From contig JAEVHH010000001.1 in the NCBI GenBank assembly GCA_017607445.1, positions 2,294,001 to 2,358,000 of the forward strand: 64,000 bases of DNA, written 5' to 3'. The notes beneath the pieces were generated by a model. The model had not been told where the DNA came from, did no database searches, and was given only the letters and a program-made list of their open reading frames with translations. A program made the position numbers and the translations under genes. Source of the stretch: Histoplasma ohiense. Taxonomy: Eukaryota; Ascomycota; Eurotiomycetes; Onygenales; Ajellomycetaceae. Shown here one piece after another: positions 24,057-37,330 of this stretch. Numbering within the stretch: position 1 is the first letter of the stretch; each line of letters opens with the position of its first letter.

Positions 24057-25497
24057 TTTTTTCTTCTTCCTGGCAGGCAGGAAGGTGGATAATGTAAAAA
24101 ACATGGACCTCCCAATTTGGGGGATTGGATGCGGGCCTTGGATATGGTGTTATACATGGCTTTGTTAGACTTCTTCTCCACTCGCATCTTGTTCATATAT
24201 ATACCATGGGAATGAATGGTGAATGGGCGAGCCTGGATTGTATAGTGGTTTGCCATGTAAATTAAATATTCCATCTACGCGCAAAAACTCAAAGGCATTT
24301 TTTTGTTGTCTCGCTCGGTGACTCTGCATCATATGTAACCAAGCATAGCCTAGCCGCCCGTTTGTTCGTCCAAGCTCCGAATCTTCACGGGAACATCACT
24401 TGCAGCGGTTAGTGAATATTTATGAGTGCAGAAATTGATATTCGCTCCTTTTTTTCATATCTTGAGTATCGGTACAATCAAAGCCAGCGAACAGGAGAAG
24501 CATCAATGGCTGACGGTCCTAAAGCTTAGTTCCCCATTTCGTGCATTGTGCTGATGATGTCTCCTCCAATAAACACAAAGCCGACGAACTGGCTCGTACA
24601 ACGCACCAATGAGCGTTGGAGTTTGCAATCACGAAACCCATCTCACTGAGCCCTGCTCCATCTCCTCTTCGCGGAGTTTCGGATGCTCTTTCGGACGCTC
24701 GTTCCTTCGCAAATCCTGATTCACTTTTTGGCTTTGTGCCAGATCGTATTTGGTTCTCGTTCGCTCTGAGTTCCGAGGGACTTGGGCAAGAATTTCAACG
24801 CCAACTGACAACGCGCTCGTATGTATGTACAGATGTACAGTACATGTAAGATGACGAGGCCTTATTAGGCTTCCGCCTCAAGCAACGAGCTAGAGTGGGT
24901 GAAAGAAAATGGAATCGCTTCCTGGCAACAACCGCGCCACGAGCTCGAAGGGTCTGAAGAATATGTCCGTCCGTCTCGGTAATGATAACCGGTGTTTTTC
25001 TGAATCTTCGACTGAGGCTACGGAGTAGTTGCGACAGGGTTGCTTTGGGGCTGTGCCAACTTCTCAGACCATTGCGTCTCATCTGCGTAGTACGGAGTAT
25101 TTAAATAATATTTAATGGATGGCTCTGCCGACTCGCGCAGGGCGTGGAAAATTCTCATGATTATTTGGAACTGAGCAAAGCGTTTGCACAGCATGCTACT
25201 GGAGGCCAACTATAATAAATAATTACTACCTCGTTCATATAATTGCTCGCCTGTGTGTCTCTTTCGCACCTCGGAAAGCAAACCAGCGGAATATCTCACG
25301 GCTCTCTCCAATTCGCGATTGGCAACAATCTTAGGGGCGTAAATAATGTGCGATTGAAACGACCTTGTTGCAATTTTCAAAGACGAGTCTATAACCGGTG
25401 ACAGCCTTGGAAAAGACTGAAGTTTTCGCCTATTACTGGATTGTTCAACCATCAACCCCATCCTTTTCTCTGGACTCGATTGACATTTCTCGAAAAA
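24057..25497. other. Intergenic region
   Basis: No gene is seen. A TATGTATGTACAGATGTACAGTACATG cluster near 24820-24850 matches the GTACAT-type repeats found elsewhere in the window. The right end should hold the promoter of the 25498 gene. Confidence 0.6.
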
Positions 25498-26631
25498 ATG
25501 CACCACATCGCGCGGAAACCTGTCTCGTCTCCGACGCTCACTACCACTCCTTCAATATCTGCTATTTCTCCTATTTCCCCTATAGTTCCCGCCGGAAATA
25601 GTGAAATGGACCCTCCACTCTACCAGCAGCAATATTCAAGGTAGGTACTAAAGTGATGCTCGCTATTTCGGGTGCTTTACCTACACACTGACTCAATGTC
25701 CAGCGAGCCCAGCAGCATCCTGCCACACGCTCCCCCACTAGAAGAGCTATTCCCTACTCTTGAGCTCCCAACAAATGGGCCGGAAATCTCCTCAGGGTTT
25801 CCATACAACCAACGACTCTTTCAGCTACATGTCAGCCCAGACGAATGGACGCAGTTTAGTGACGAGCTGGCTTATGCTGTCAGGCTTACGGTGCTAGAGA
25901 AATGTGCCGTCTGGTCAGTTGGGGTTGGAGTTGGGTTGGTTGCGACGGGTGCATTGGCTGTGTTTGGACCAATCCCTGCATACTACGCTGGGAAGGGCAT
26001 CAAGAACAGTCGCGTGGCGAAGAAAGTAAGACGGAGTCAAAAGGGAAAGGGCGAGCTTGAAGTTACGCTGAGTAACTGGAACGAGAATGTGTTTCGAAGC
26101 AAGGGCTTCAGAGTGTGGCTCCGTTTACCCAGGCGTCAACAGGAAAAGCTAGATAGCAAGATGGAAAAGAGCGAACGAAAGAAAAAGAATAACGAAGAAT
26201 ACGACGACATCGACGTTAACGACAGTACATCTTCGCTCTCTTCGAAGCATAACCCTCACGCTGACCGCAGCCCCCTGAGCCCTCAATCTGACTCGAAATT
26301 AGGGCTCAAAGTCGAGCCGAAGGAATCAATGGCAGCGAGGAAGAAGCGAGAGAAACTGGAGGCAAAACGGTTGGAGACGCATTATACGTTGATGGTGGAG
26401 GATATTAGAAAACCGATTGGCGAAGAAGAACTGCTTCAGTTCGGTGTTATAGAGATCGAAGAGCCTGAAAGCAACCGCTCCTTAGCTTCATCTCCGGTTT
26501 CCTCTCGGGGGGATCCTCCCGAGTACGACTCTCCCACAGACAGCCGTGGCTCATTCGCGGAACTAGAAGAAACGTGTCTTCCTCCTGGCGCCGTGCTCCC
26601 TTCTCGAGGGATCTATGAGCTCGCGTCTTGA
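25498..26631 (+). CDS. Fungal protein of unknown function with one membrane segment
   Basis: Two exons, 25498-25640 and 25704-26631, give 356 aa. The ATG has a strong context (six A before it), and the 63-bp intron joins SS and EPSSILP in frame. The N-terminal part is Pro/Ser-rich. A single hydrophobic segment at about residues 114-140 (VGVGVGLVATGALAVFGPI, then PAYYAGKG) is flanked by charged residues. After it comes a basic region (KKVRRSQKGKG), a segment with FRVWLRLPRR, a Lys/Glu-rich helical stretch (MAARKKREKLEAKRLE) and an acidic Ser/Pro-rich tail. It looks like a small fungal integral membrane or tethering protein. No catalytic motif is visible and I cannot name a family. Confidence 0.78.
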
Positions 26632-27900
26632 TCTCTGAAACTGAAGGTGTTCTTGTTCATCCCGGTGATGAGATAGGGGTGTAGCGTGCGCGATACTCAT
26701 TTTTTGTTTCTTTTCGTTTTTCTTACATTAAAACGGGCATATTGGGGAAGAACATCAATGGTATATTCATTCCGGTGTTCTTGTTTTCTCTTGTTTCTAA
26801 TTTCATTTCTCTGGGTTTTGCAGTGACCCTTTCATTCCACTCCTTAAATATTACCAACCTACGTCAAGTCGCTAGCCGGGTACTTCTTGGCTTGTTCCTC
26901 CCATCAAGCTTATGACGGTTTTTGACTCCATTTCGAATATCTCTTTTACCCTCTAATGCAAGTAACGAAAATACACAATTGTAATTATTCTATATCATTT
27001 TATAAGTATGTTGAAACTATTTACGTCTCTGGTTCGTTCTTTTGAGAGGGTCGAATAATGCAATGATATCCACCATTCTCAACCAGAAGTTACCTCGGGC
27101 GCTCACTTTCATCCTTGTTGCCTGTATCATTCCAGCAAGGCGAGGTAATCGATGATGGAGAGGCTTTACGTAGAAGGCTAGGGATTACATCAAGGTTTCT
27201 CACGCCATTGGCAGCATTCAGTATATAATTGTCCAAGGGGCCGCAAATTATGAAAACTTCGGCAACAAAACAGGATATAAAGCACTAGTAACTAGTTAGT
27301 ATTAAAGGGAGATGCCATCATCAGAGCTATCTAATCAGATAATTTTGTTGAATTTTAGGATCAAATTTCAGAAACAAGAAGCTATTCCGCTGAAGACAGA
27401 AAGCCGAATATCCCTGTCAAAGTTAAAGAAAATACATCGCTAGATGCCGTCAAGGATGTTAAGTATTCCCTTCTTGTATTTCCTTCCCACCACTGGTTAT
27501 TGTTACTGAAATGTCAGAGCTTACACCTGGTGCCTGGGAGTTTAACTAGCCAATAGTGGCCTGTCTGTTATTTATTTAGGCCACTGGGGCAAAAGAGCTC
27601 ACCCCCAACACGATCCACAGATAAGTATCTCTGCTAAATGTTTTTCTTTCTCAACACGCCCATGAGCGCGTGAACGAATGAACCAATGATATGCTCTGCC
27701 AATGTAGCGACATAGTTTTTCAAATAGCACAGCATTATGGCAGACTATGAAATGAGATAGTCAGGCAAGGAAGGCGTAGGGATTTGCAACAAATGAGGAG
27801 AGTGAAGAGCGCCGGTATCCATCGAGACTGATACAAAACTATCGATCCGTCACATCGTTTTTCCTGGCAGGGGGTCCAACACGCAATCCAACACGCAAAG
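26632..27900. other. Intergenic region between the 25498 gene and ALG3
   Basis: AT-rich, with no supportable gene. It should contain the 3' UTR of the left gene (about the first 300 bp, T-rich) and the ALG3 promoter. Confidence 0.6.
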
Positions 27901-29304
27901 ATGAACATATACGAGCGCGCCATCGGCCTTGCTACAACCCCAGAATACTCCAGATGGATCTGCCCATTACTTCTGCTCGCGGAGGTTTTCCTCTGCGCAC
28001 TAATTGTTTGGAAAATCCCGTGTATGTATCAATACCACTGGAAGACTCGGACGACCGCTGACCCTTTTAAACTGCGACAGACACAGAGATAGACTGGTCC
28101 ACATATATGCAACAGGTGTCACTATTCCTCTCCGGTGAACGAGACTATGCCCTCATTAAGGGTTCCACTGGCCCGCTCGTCTACCCTGCCGTGCACGTCT
28201 ACATCTACTCCGTCCTTTACCGCATCTGCGATGAGGGTCGGGATATTGCTTTCGCACAAGTCGTGTTTGCGATTCTATATATCGCGACACTAGTGATTGT
28301 GATGTGGAGTTATCGATCTGCAAGGGCGCCGCCGTATCTATTTCCTCTGCTCGTGTTATCGAAACGGCTTCATAGCGTATTCCTTCTCCGGCTGTTCAAT
28401 GATGCGGTTGCGACATTTTTCCTATGGGCGGCTATCTTGATGATGCAGAGAAGACAATGGACTGCAGGTGTTGTATTATGGTCTATGGGTGTAGGGGTTA
28501 AAATGACGTTGCTGCTTATAGCACCAGCTGTTGCAGTAATCGTGGTGCTGGGTGCTGGTATCATCAAGGCTACTGGCCTGGGGATCACGGCTTTATTAAT
28601 ACAGGTGCGTTTCTCCCCCTGCACTTGGAAAATGCCCAATTGATGATAGCTTCTCATTGAATGGAGGTTCCTGTGAAAAATTACAAAAGATCTCTATTGT
28701 TTTACAACTAATCTGAACTCTATAGGTGCTCCTTGCCGTCCCATTCCTTCAAGAAAACCCTAGCAGCTATATGTTAAGAGCGTTCGAATTCACACGGCAA
28801 TTCCTTTTCAAGTGGACAGTGAACTGGCGGTTCGTTGGTGAAGATACTTTTACCTCTCAATCCTTTGCGCTTGCATTACTAGCTGTCCATGCAACGATAT
28901 TGGCATTATTCTTCGTATATCGTTGGATTGGACCATCAAACGCCAGCTTCACACAGTTTATCAACAACGCTGTCCATGGGAAACTGCCACCAACTCAAAT
29001 CAGCAGTTCCTTCGTCACTACTACCATGCTAACCTCCTTCGCGATAGGGCTACTCTGCGCCCGCACCTTGCACTATCAATTTTTCGCGTATCTTTCATGG
29101 ACAACGCCTTTTCTTCTCTGGAAGTCTGGATTCCACCCGGTGCTTATTTATTTGCTTTGGGCCGCGCAGGAATGGGCTTGGAACGTCTATCCAAGCACAA
29201 CGTTAAGCTCAGTTACCGTTGTCGCATCCATTTCAATACAGGTTCTTGGGACATTTTGGAATGGGTATCGAACGCCTGTCTCAATCAAAGAAAAAAATAA
29301 ATAA
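27901..29304 (+). CDS. ALG3: Dol-P-Man:Man5GlcNAc2-PP-dolichol alpha-1,3-mannosyltransferase
   Basis: ER membrane enzyme that adds the first lumenal mannose from dolichyl-phosphate-mannose during N-glycan precursor assembly, turning Man5 into Man6. Exons 27901-28021, 28081-28604 and 28726-29304 give 407 aa, normal for Alg3. The first intron restores YTEIDWSTYMQQ, followed by the family motif KGSTGPLVYPA and then VHVYIYSVLY. Further landmarks are SKRLHSVFLLRLFND, WTVNWRFVGED and LHYQFFAYLSWTTPFLLW. Many hydrophobic segments are evident throughout, and the protein ends in a lysine-rich tail (KEKNK), consistent with ER retention. It converges on the EIF1AD-type gene with about 190 bp between stop codons. 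Confidence 0.95.
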
Positions 29305-29493
29305 AATTTCGCCTGGCCTTGCTGAGTCGACATCTGTGATTATCATTCGCGCGCGAAAAATCCCCACTTTCCTGCAGCCGCTCACGAAATTACGATACAC
29401 TCTCGCATGGGTTACGACCTTGCAAAAGCCAATATCGTAGGGCAAAATTTTACCGCCTCCAAATCGGATCCGGATTGGAAATACCACTTAGTC

Positions 29494-29952
29494 CTATTCA
29501 TCTTCATCTTCTGAGGGCGGCAACTTGCCCGAAATCGAATCTTCATCGTCTTCCCTCGAGGGCTTTGCGAATTCCTTTGGCCTAACGCAATATTATCAGT
29601 GAGGAAAGATACCATTGGCAGATGTGAAAGATGGAGCGAACCAGAAATGTGCTTTCCGCCACTCCTTCTCATCTCTGACAATATTTATGATTTCCCCGGA
29701 TAATTTGTTGCCTCTATCCTCAAGCGCCGCCATGTCGACAAGAACATAGGTGCCCCGTTTGACCCAAATCGTCGAACGGAATCTTGCCGCTAGCTCTACT
29801 AACACGGTCTCTTTAGACGGTAGCTCTACGGCGTAGATATTATTTCCCGTGGCTTTGATCACTTTCGCGATTTTGTGGCTCTCCAACAACGAATCCGGGG
29901 CAACTAAGGTTTCTTCTACTGTGGCTAGTAGTTTTCTTCTTGGTGGGGCCAT
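29494..29952 (-). CDS. EIF1AD-type S1-like RNA-binding protein
   Basis: Exons 29642-29952 and 29494-29581 (minus) give 132 aa. The core is an eIF1A-like OB fold: IAKVIKATGNNIYAVELP, then VLVELAARFRSTIWVKRGTY and LSGEIINIVRDEKEWRK. The pattern after it, FWPKEF followed by an acidic Ser-rich tail (SEDEDE), fits the EIF1AD family rather than eIF1A itself, which is longer and has a different N-terminus. Metazoan EIF1AD is linked to late 40S ribosome maturation. The 60-bp intron uses the unusual donor GTTCGC but restores the Trp-Pro-Lys-Glu-Phe junction. Without splicing the frame would diverge and end at 29596. Confidence 0.88.
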
Positions 29953-31936
29953 TTCGAAACAATCTTCACAGGAGGAGGATCCCTTTAAACTACTAGAAAT
30001 GGGCGAAAAGGGGGTTTTAAGTTGACGGTTTCATCTGACGTCGCTTGGTATTTTGTTTGTGTATTGTCGCAAATTCACGTCGAAAACGAATGGGAAGTGG
30101 CCCGTTGAAGCTGTGGATCACGTGAACATAGGGCCTGCCCCACCGATGCATAGAGCGAGCGGGCCGACGGATCACGTACCGCGCGAACAGCCGCAAACTT
30201 TTGTTGCCCAGTAAAAAACGAGCTTGGTGTTTATCAACAATAGATCTCGTCGCAGGGAGACAAGCTCGAACGTCCTTTCGCAAACAATATCTTCTTCAGT
30301 CTCTCTGGGGAAGAGCTAATTCAAAAATATGGGTCGCGATAACCATGATTAGAGGAAGCGGGGTTTCTTCCAAGAACGGCGGTTTAAAGTGCCCTCCTTG
30401 GTCATGTATTCTGGATAAAAAACAGGAGCGTTCCAAGGATTTGCGGGTTCCTTCAGTCAGGGTTCATCTTCTCCAACGTCTACTCCATAGATCCTGAATA
30501 TATGTGTATTTTTAAATGCTTAGAAATTATTTTGAGTAGTTGTTTTGAGTATTTTGGGTCATCCATGGTCCTATTAATAGCTACAATACTTCTTGTATAT
30601 CAAAGTCGATGGAAGGAAGAGTCTTACTGTGTCATCTACCTACAGATAATGCTTACCAAGACATATAAGATGGATTTTACTGCAACATGGAGGAGTCAGA
30701 ACTTAACATCGCCAATAGCCTAGAAGAGAGCAAAAGTGAAGTCAATAACGATACTCCATGAATGCTAACGAAGGTTTTGAGGCCACGCAGTTGGCGCTCT
30801 CCTCTGCACGTTACATTGCCTCTTTTGACAAAGATGTTCCAGCGTGTGATTTCTCTGGAATATGACAGCTTCCAAGGTTCCTTTCCTGTGGGCGGGTGTT
30901 CTTGTTGTGGAATACCCCGTCGTCAACAGCATAGCGGCATGCGATGCAGTTAACAATACTGCCGCGCCTGTTGATGCAGAGAAGTCAATCCCACATGCCG
31001 ACGCAAGGAAGAGCAATTGTGGAATTCAACCCTTTATCCTCTATCTCATTCTTGATAGAATGCCTTCCAGTTGCATGATGTATGAGTAGTAACTACTAGT
31101 AGAAGTCAATCACACCAGGGACATGCCCCGTGCGCCGTAGTTACTTGAAGCCAAATTCGAGAATCAGTAAAGTGGCCAACAAACCGAAATAACTTGAAGT
31201 CATCACTACACAAAAGTGTGCGCGCAGTATTGCACAGTAACAATAGCTATTATTTAATATTCAGCAGTCGGCTGCTGCACGGTTGGTTCAGTTCCAAAGG
31301 TCTGCGCTGGGATCTCTTGTTCTCCCCCCACTGCGGCTCATTTCCCCCTCTCACGCAGTCACGGGCTGCTTGAGCACCACCGGCACCACCGCCACCACAT
31401 CACTCAAACCCATCCTCCACTCCCCTCCACTCCACTCCACCGCCAGCTCATCCTCACCACGCAGGGGCCATACGAGCACCGATCAAGGATCATCGAACGT
31501 TCGATCCTCCCATCCTCAATCGTATCCTCTGCTCACTTGGTGGCTCGTTTCGACCCGACAAAGCTCGGGGGCTGAAGCGAACAGATCCCCCACCATATCG
31601 CCCATCAGCCCGGATCTCATGTAAGGATCAGCGTTCCCACGATCACACACTCACGCCTCCATGATTTGCACTCTATCCATCTCATTTATGCCTTTCCGAC
31701 CCAGTGTTATGTCGCTACTCATTTTACTTTCTCTATTTTGCTGAGATAATTGTTTCTAAAACGCTAACTATCTTCTCTCTTTGTTGCAAGGTCCCTCTTT
31801 TAACTATCCCCACCAACCCGCACGAATTAAGACTAGAAAAAGAATTAGATACACCATTCGAATTCCCCACAATTCATTAGCCTGGATACCACTCCGTCAC
31901 CCAGTGCTTCAGGAAGGAAGAGACTAGCCATCGAAA
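29953..31936. other. Divergent promoter region of the EIF1AD-type gene and protein kinase C
   Basis: No gene is supported. The right half (31270-31930) is pyrimidine- and CA-rich and reads as a long 5' leader or promoter of the kinase gene. A possible leader intron with a GTAAGG donor at 31621 and an AG acceptor near 31790 cannot be decided from sequence. Confidence 0.5.
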
Positions 31937-34900
31937 ATGGACGGAGACGATGAACTCATGGCTACGGTCTACCGCAAGATCGAGCGGGAAAAGGCCCTTA
32001 TTACCGCCGCAACCAACATGCGACAATCGACAGATAACCCCCTGGTACAGCAGCGAGTTGATGCAAATATCCGCGACAGTCGCAAGAATATCGTCTACTT
32101 GGAGGAAAAGATGCGGGAACTCCAGATTCGCAAAATGGGCCGTGATGGCGGCCAATCTCCCGACCAACCTGGCTCTCCGGCAAGTCCTCGAGGCGCGCCC
32201 CGTGGTTACGGCAGTGGACCTCCACCTCCTCCCAAGGATGATGGCGGTCGCTATGCTCCCAATGACAGAGGTGACTATGGGGATGTCGGCCCGGGAGGAT
32301 ATAGCCAGGGTGGAACTGGAGCTATGCCGCCCCGTGCTCCATATGGGGACCCTAGGCCTGATACTTCCATACCAAAGGCCCGGCCAAATTTTAGCAAACT
32401 AGGCAAGTTGCCGCAATATGCCACTAAAAGATACCTAAGGGTCCAGTGGGTTTATTGTGATGTAGGCTTTAGCTAACAGGGTTGTTCCGGCGTACCAGAT
32501 TTAATTAAATATGACACTCCATACCTCGGACCGAAAATCCAACTTATGTTATCACAGTTAGAATTCAAACTTAGTGTTGAGAAGCAATACAAAGACGGGA
32601 TTGAGAAGATGGTTCGGTTGTATCAAGATGAGGGAGACCGGAAGAGCAGAGCGGATGCCGAGGGACGACGAATCGAAAGCATCCAGAAAATCAGGCTTTT
32701 AAAGCAGGCTCTGAAAAGATATGAGGATCTCCACGTTGACATCGCATCCTCTACGGATCATCCCGATGGTTTGTCCTCACCTTCACTGGTTTATACTCTT
32801 TTCCCGTCTTCATTCTCTGTGTGACTAACGTGGATGCATTGTAGATGAGAGTCTGAATTCGCCAAATATTAGAAAACCCCTTACCGGTCATTTAACAATG
32901 CGAATCCACGCAGTGAAAGACGTTGACCATGCAGCAAGCTCTCGGTTTTCACGAGGCCCTGAAACATTCGTTATAATGAAAGTAGAAGACGCGATTAAGG
33001 CAAAAACTAGAGCAACTAGAAGCGATAAATGGACCGAGGAAACTTTCAATGTAGATATCGACAAAGCCAACGAGATCGAGCTTACAGTTTATGACAAGGC
33101 TGGAGATCGTCCAACTCCAATTGGAATGCTTTGGATTCGAATATCCGACATTTCGGAAGAGATGCGGCGGAAAAAGATAGAGTCAGAGTTCAACGCATCC
33201 GGATGGGTCTCCGCTGATAAAATGGAACACGGAGGGCCCAGTGGAATCAGACCAGATGCTCAATTCCATAGCGTTTCGCAACCCTCGTTTGGTGGGGGTT
33301 CGCAACCAGGACCCAACGCTCAGCATATAGCTCAGAATGCAACCGTCATGATTGATTCATGGTTCGCGCTAGAGCCTGTTGGTAGAATACATCTCACAAT
33401 GAGCTTTGGTAAGTCTTCTATAAGCGCTTTTGGCAACCTTTTGCTAACCAACTTATAGCAAAACAATTAAAGGATCGACGGCCATTTGACATTGGTCTCA
33501 ATCGACAGGGTGCTGTTCGCCAGAAGAAGGAAGAGGTCCATGAAAAACAAGGGCATAAATTCGTTACACAACAGTTCTATAACATTATGCGTTGCGCTCT
33601 CTGTGGAGATTTCTTGAAGTATGCTGCAGGCATGCAGTGTGCAGATTGCAAGTACACATGTCACAAAAAATGTTACCCAAAAGTCGTCACCAAGTGTATC
33701 AGCAAGGCGAATTACGAAACCGATCCAGACGAGGAGAAAATCAACCATCGTATTCCCCATCGGTTCGAGGGTTATTCGAATATCTCTGCCAGTTGGTGTT
33801 GCCATTGTGGCTACCTATTGCCGTTTGGGCGGAAAAATGCCAAAAAATGCTCAGGTATTACCAAACTCTGTCGATATGTTTTTTTTTGTCAATTCCATAA
33901 TTGCTGACATTCCCACTAGAATGCAGTCTTACATGCCATGCGCAGTGCGCGCATCTCGTTCCAGACTTTTGTGGCATGTCAATGGAAGTTGCCAACCAAA
34001 TCTTAGAGACTCTTATTCAAACCAAAAATCACAACAAAGGCGCATCTGGAATGAGCAACCGCACCTTACGTCCACCTGGCCGCCCACAACAAGCAGGAGA
34101 AAGTGGACAGAAACCACCAGATCCTGGGTATGGACAGCCCCTGAAACCTGCTTCCGCGGAGGCAATCAGCGCGGCCCATAGCTCCTACACGCCTCAGTCA
34201 CAGGTTGCGTCATCCAGACAGAGTCACCCTCCCCGTGGTTCCTCAAATGCAGCGGCGGCTGCAGCTGCAGCCGCAACGGGTATGCGTCCACCCTCACAGC
34301 CAGGGCCTCCCGCGGCCTACGAAAGGCCCGGAGAGTACCCTGGGGTTCGACCAGCTGATCAGTATCAAACGGATCCTCGTGGCATCGCAGATGCCGCCCG
34401 TCAACCCCAACAGCAGCCGCCATCACATGCCCACTATGATCCGAGCGCCTACGCGAGCATAGGCACATACGGCCAGGCACCACAGCTTCCCCCTCTACAG
34501 GTTGCCCCACCTCCCGCGCAATATGGCCACTCCCAACACACACCGCTTACATCGCAACCTCCCATGTCCGCACTCCCTATGAAAGAACCCCAGTCTGGAC
34601 CGGTCGCCACGCAGCCGCCACCACAACAACCGAAGCCTAAAGTCGGCCTGGACCATTTCAACTTCCTGGCTGTTCTTGGAAAGGGGAATTTTGGCAAGGT
34701 TATGCTGGCCGAGACGAAATCTTCTAAGAAACTATACGCTATTAAAGTATTAAAGAAGGAATTCATTATTGAGAATGATGAAGTGGAGAGTACGAAGTCT
34801 GAAAAACGGGTGTTCTTGATTGCTAATAAGGAGCGACATCCCTTCTTACTTAATCTCCATGCATGCTTCCAGACGGAAACTCGTGTCTATTTCGTCATGG

Positions 34901-35831
34901 AATATATTTCTGGTGGTGATCTCATGCTTCATATTCAACGTGGTCAGTTCGGCTTGAAACGTGCACAGTAAGTTTCTCCTACAATTTATATGCGCTTAAA
35001 AAACAGGAGTTTGACCCGGGCTAATAATATTCCAGGTTTTACGCCGCTGAGGTCTGCTTGGCGTTAAAATATTTCCATGAGAACGGCGTAATCTACCGTG
35101 ATTTGAAACTTGATAACATTCTGCTAACGCTGGACGGCCACATCAAAATTGCCGACTACGGGTTGTGCAAGGAGGAAATGTGGTATGGCTGTACTACCAG
35201 CACATTCTGTGGCACCCCCGAATTCATGGCACCAGAAGTATGTCCCGCTATTGGCATCTTGCATGTAATCTTCTCTATACTCACATTCTGTACAGATTCT
35301 TTTGGACAAAAAGTACGGACGCGCGGTCGATTGGTGGGCGTTTGGCGTTCTCATTTACCAGATGCTTCTCCAGCAATCCCCTTTCCGTGGCGAAGACGAA
35401 GACGAAATCTACGATGCAATCTTGGCAGATGAGCCTCTCTACCCTATCCATATGCCCCGCGATTCTGTCTCGATTTTACAGAAGCTATTGACTCACGAGC
35501 CGGAAATGAGACTTGGATCTGGACCAACGGACGCGCAAGAGATCATGTCCCATGCATTCTTCAGAAATATTAACTGGGATGATGTATACCATAAACGCGT
35601 GCCTCCACCATTCTGCCCGACCATCTCTAACCCAACGGATACAAGTAACTTCGATCAAGAATTTACAAGCGTGACGCCTGTGTTGACTCCTGTGCAATCT
35701 GGTACGTCCAACCGATTCCATTCAATGTTAGTCTTTCTGGATTTTGTAAATTTACTTACAATTTCACAGTCCTCTCGCAAGCGATGCAGGAGGAATTCCG
35801 CGGTTTCTCGTATTTCGCCGATTTTGTTTAA
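31937..35831 (+). CDS. PKC1: Protein kinase C, cell-wall-integrity kinase
   Basis: Fungal Pkc1/PkcA, the Rho1-activated kinase at the top of the cell-wall-integrity MAP-kinase cascade, acting at the plasma membrane and growth sites. Eight exons (31937-32402, 32499-32768, 32845-33408, 33459-33854, 33920-34967, 35036-35237, 35296-35701 and 35770-35831) give 1137 aa. Domain order: HR1 repeats (about 1-65 and 155-235), a C2-like region (about 250-400), two C1 zinc fingers (about 465-580), a long Pro/Gln/Ala-rich linker, then the kinase domain. Visible there are GKGNFGKV (about 818-825), AIKVLKKE, YRDLKLDN, DYGLCKE (DYG in place of DFG, usual in fungal PKC) and FCGTPEFMAPE. The AGC tail ends FRGFSYFADFV. 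The first intron has a GC donor; no GT donor at that place keeps the conserved KLDLIKYDTP junction. Confidence 0.96.
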
Positions 35832-37330
35832 TTGATTTGCTCCAGGAACTAAAAAAAAAAAAATCTGCACATCGGGATTCCCAGATTTTTCCCACTATCT
35901 CCCTCTTTTGGAATTTACATTATCCTTCTCAGGTTTCTTCTTTCTCTCCTCTTTTTCTCTTCAAATTTCTCTTACATTGTCTATTTTGAAATGATTATCA
36001 CAGACCCTTTATCACTACGCCTCTTATCAAAAATTTAATTCCCATTATCCAATCAACGACGGACACCCCCATCTTTAACGAAGATTATTTCCCATGATTG
36101 AAACAAAAAGTATATACCTGCATATATACAAACATTCCCTCAGCTTAGCGGCCGTCGGGGGGGAGGAAGAGCTGTACTCCAGACGAATGAACACCGTCGA
36201 GCGTGCCTGAGTGTCCCAGAGCCATATTGCTGAGGTAGGCTGCGATACATAGGCTTATTTTGATAATAATTTTTTTGTTGAAGAAAAAAAAAAAAAAAAA
36301 AAAAAAAGAGCTCCTGCACCCAATTAATTCACAACAGACTTACGGTACATCGATTCGGAGGTGGTGGACTTTTCTTAGGCTTATTTGATCTCTTGTTTCC
36401 AAAGTTCTTCTTATACATCACCACGGTCCGAATTTTCATCGATTAATCTTCTCAAAATTACATCTACTTAATTATTATTATATCTCCCTGCACCTGCACT
36501 TGTTCCTGTTAGTTCATATAATTTCATTTTACCTTTTCTATTCTTTTCTATTTTTCCTATTTGTTCTTTTCCAGTTTCCCTCCTTTCCTAGAGGATGGGC
36601 CCTATCTCGGAGTGTGGGTCGAGAGGGACAACCAAACGCGGGCTTAGTCATTCCTTGTTCCGTTGCAAATATCCAAACAATGAATTTCTCTCCGTTGATC
36701 GAGGGCTGTCACAAAATGATTGAATCTCAGTGTACAGTGAGAAAAGATGATGGAGGTCAAAGGGGTAACATATATAACAATCACTGTCTGTTTGTGCTTT
36801 AGAGTTATTTTTTATCTTCTCTCCCTTGAAGTGTCCTTGTTCCGTAAGACATTTGAGATATACCCCCTCGAAGCTCTACATAAACGGATTATTATTTATT
36901 TCTCTTCACATGTATCCGTGAATATTTGAAGTTTCTCCCGCGTAAGGCTTCAGTAGAGCAACGCCGCACTAAACCCTGTTAGGTTAAATTGGCAGCTGCC
37001 TGGGGAGCCAACATCATCGCGTGCCATGGGGGGTAATCGCGTTCCTTGACTTTTCACTTCACTGTCATTGCTGTTCCTTGACAACACAACAGCAAGCCAT
37101 ACATTAATCTCATAATGAATTCGTCCCACCTTCCTCCAGTTCACGCCCGATACTTGCTTTCGGACAAAGACAACCAAGGACTATATAGTTCAATCTGACC
37201 CATCCCCTTGCTTTCTTGGACCGGGAATACCAAGGCAACGCTTCTTCATTGTTTGTCTTCTTTCATATCGTAGATTTCTTTCAGAGAACTTGACTGTTTA
37301 TGGGCCTTGCGATTGAATCCATAAAAGAAG
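35832..37330. other. Intergenic region downstream of PKC1
   Basis: T-rich, low-complexity sequence fitting the kinase 3' UTR, an A24 run at 36284-36307, and the promoter of the 37331 gene. No gene is seen. Confidence 0.6.
36284..36307. repeat. A24 homopolymer
   Basis: An uninterrupted run of 24 A in the spacer after PKC1. No target duplication or element sequence is visible beside it. Confidence 0.9.

Noticed and set aside
31283..31624. 113-codon plus-strand frame upstream of PKC1
   Set aside because: Low-complexity Ser/Thr/Pro/His content from CA-rich leader DNA and no ATG-supported conserved start. More likely 5' leader.
36284..36307. Poly-A run as a possible retroposon tail
   Set aside because: No element sequence or target-site duplication flanks it; similar homopolymers occur elsewhere in the spacers.
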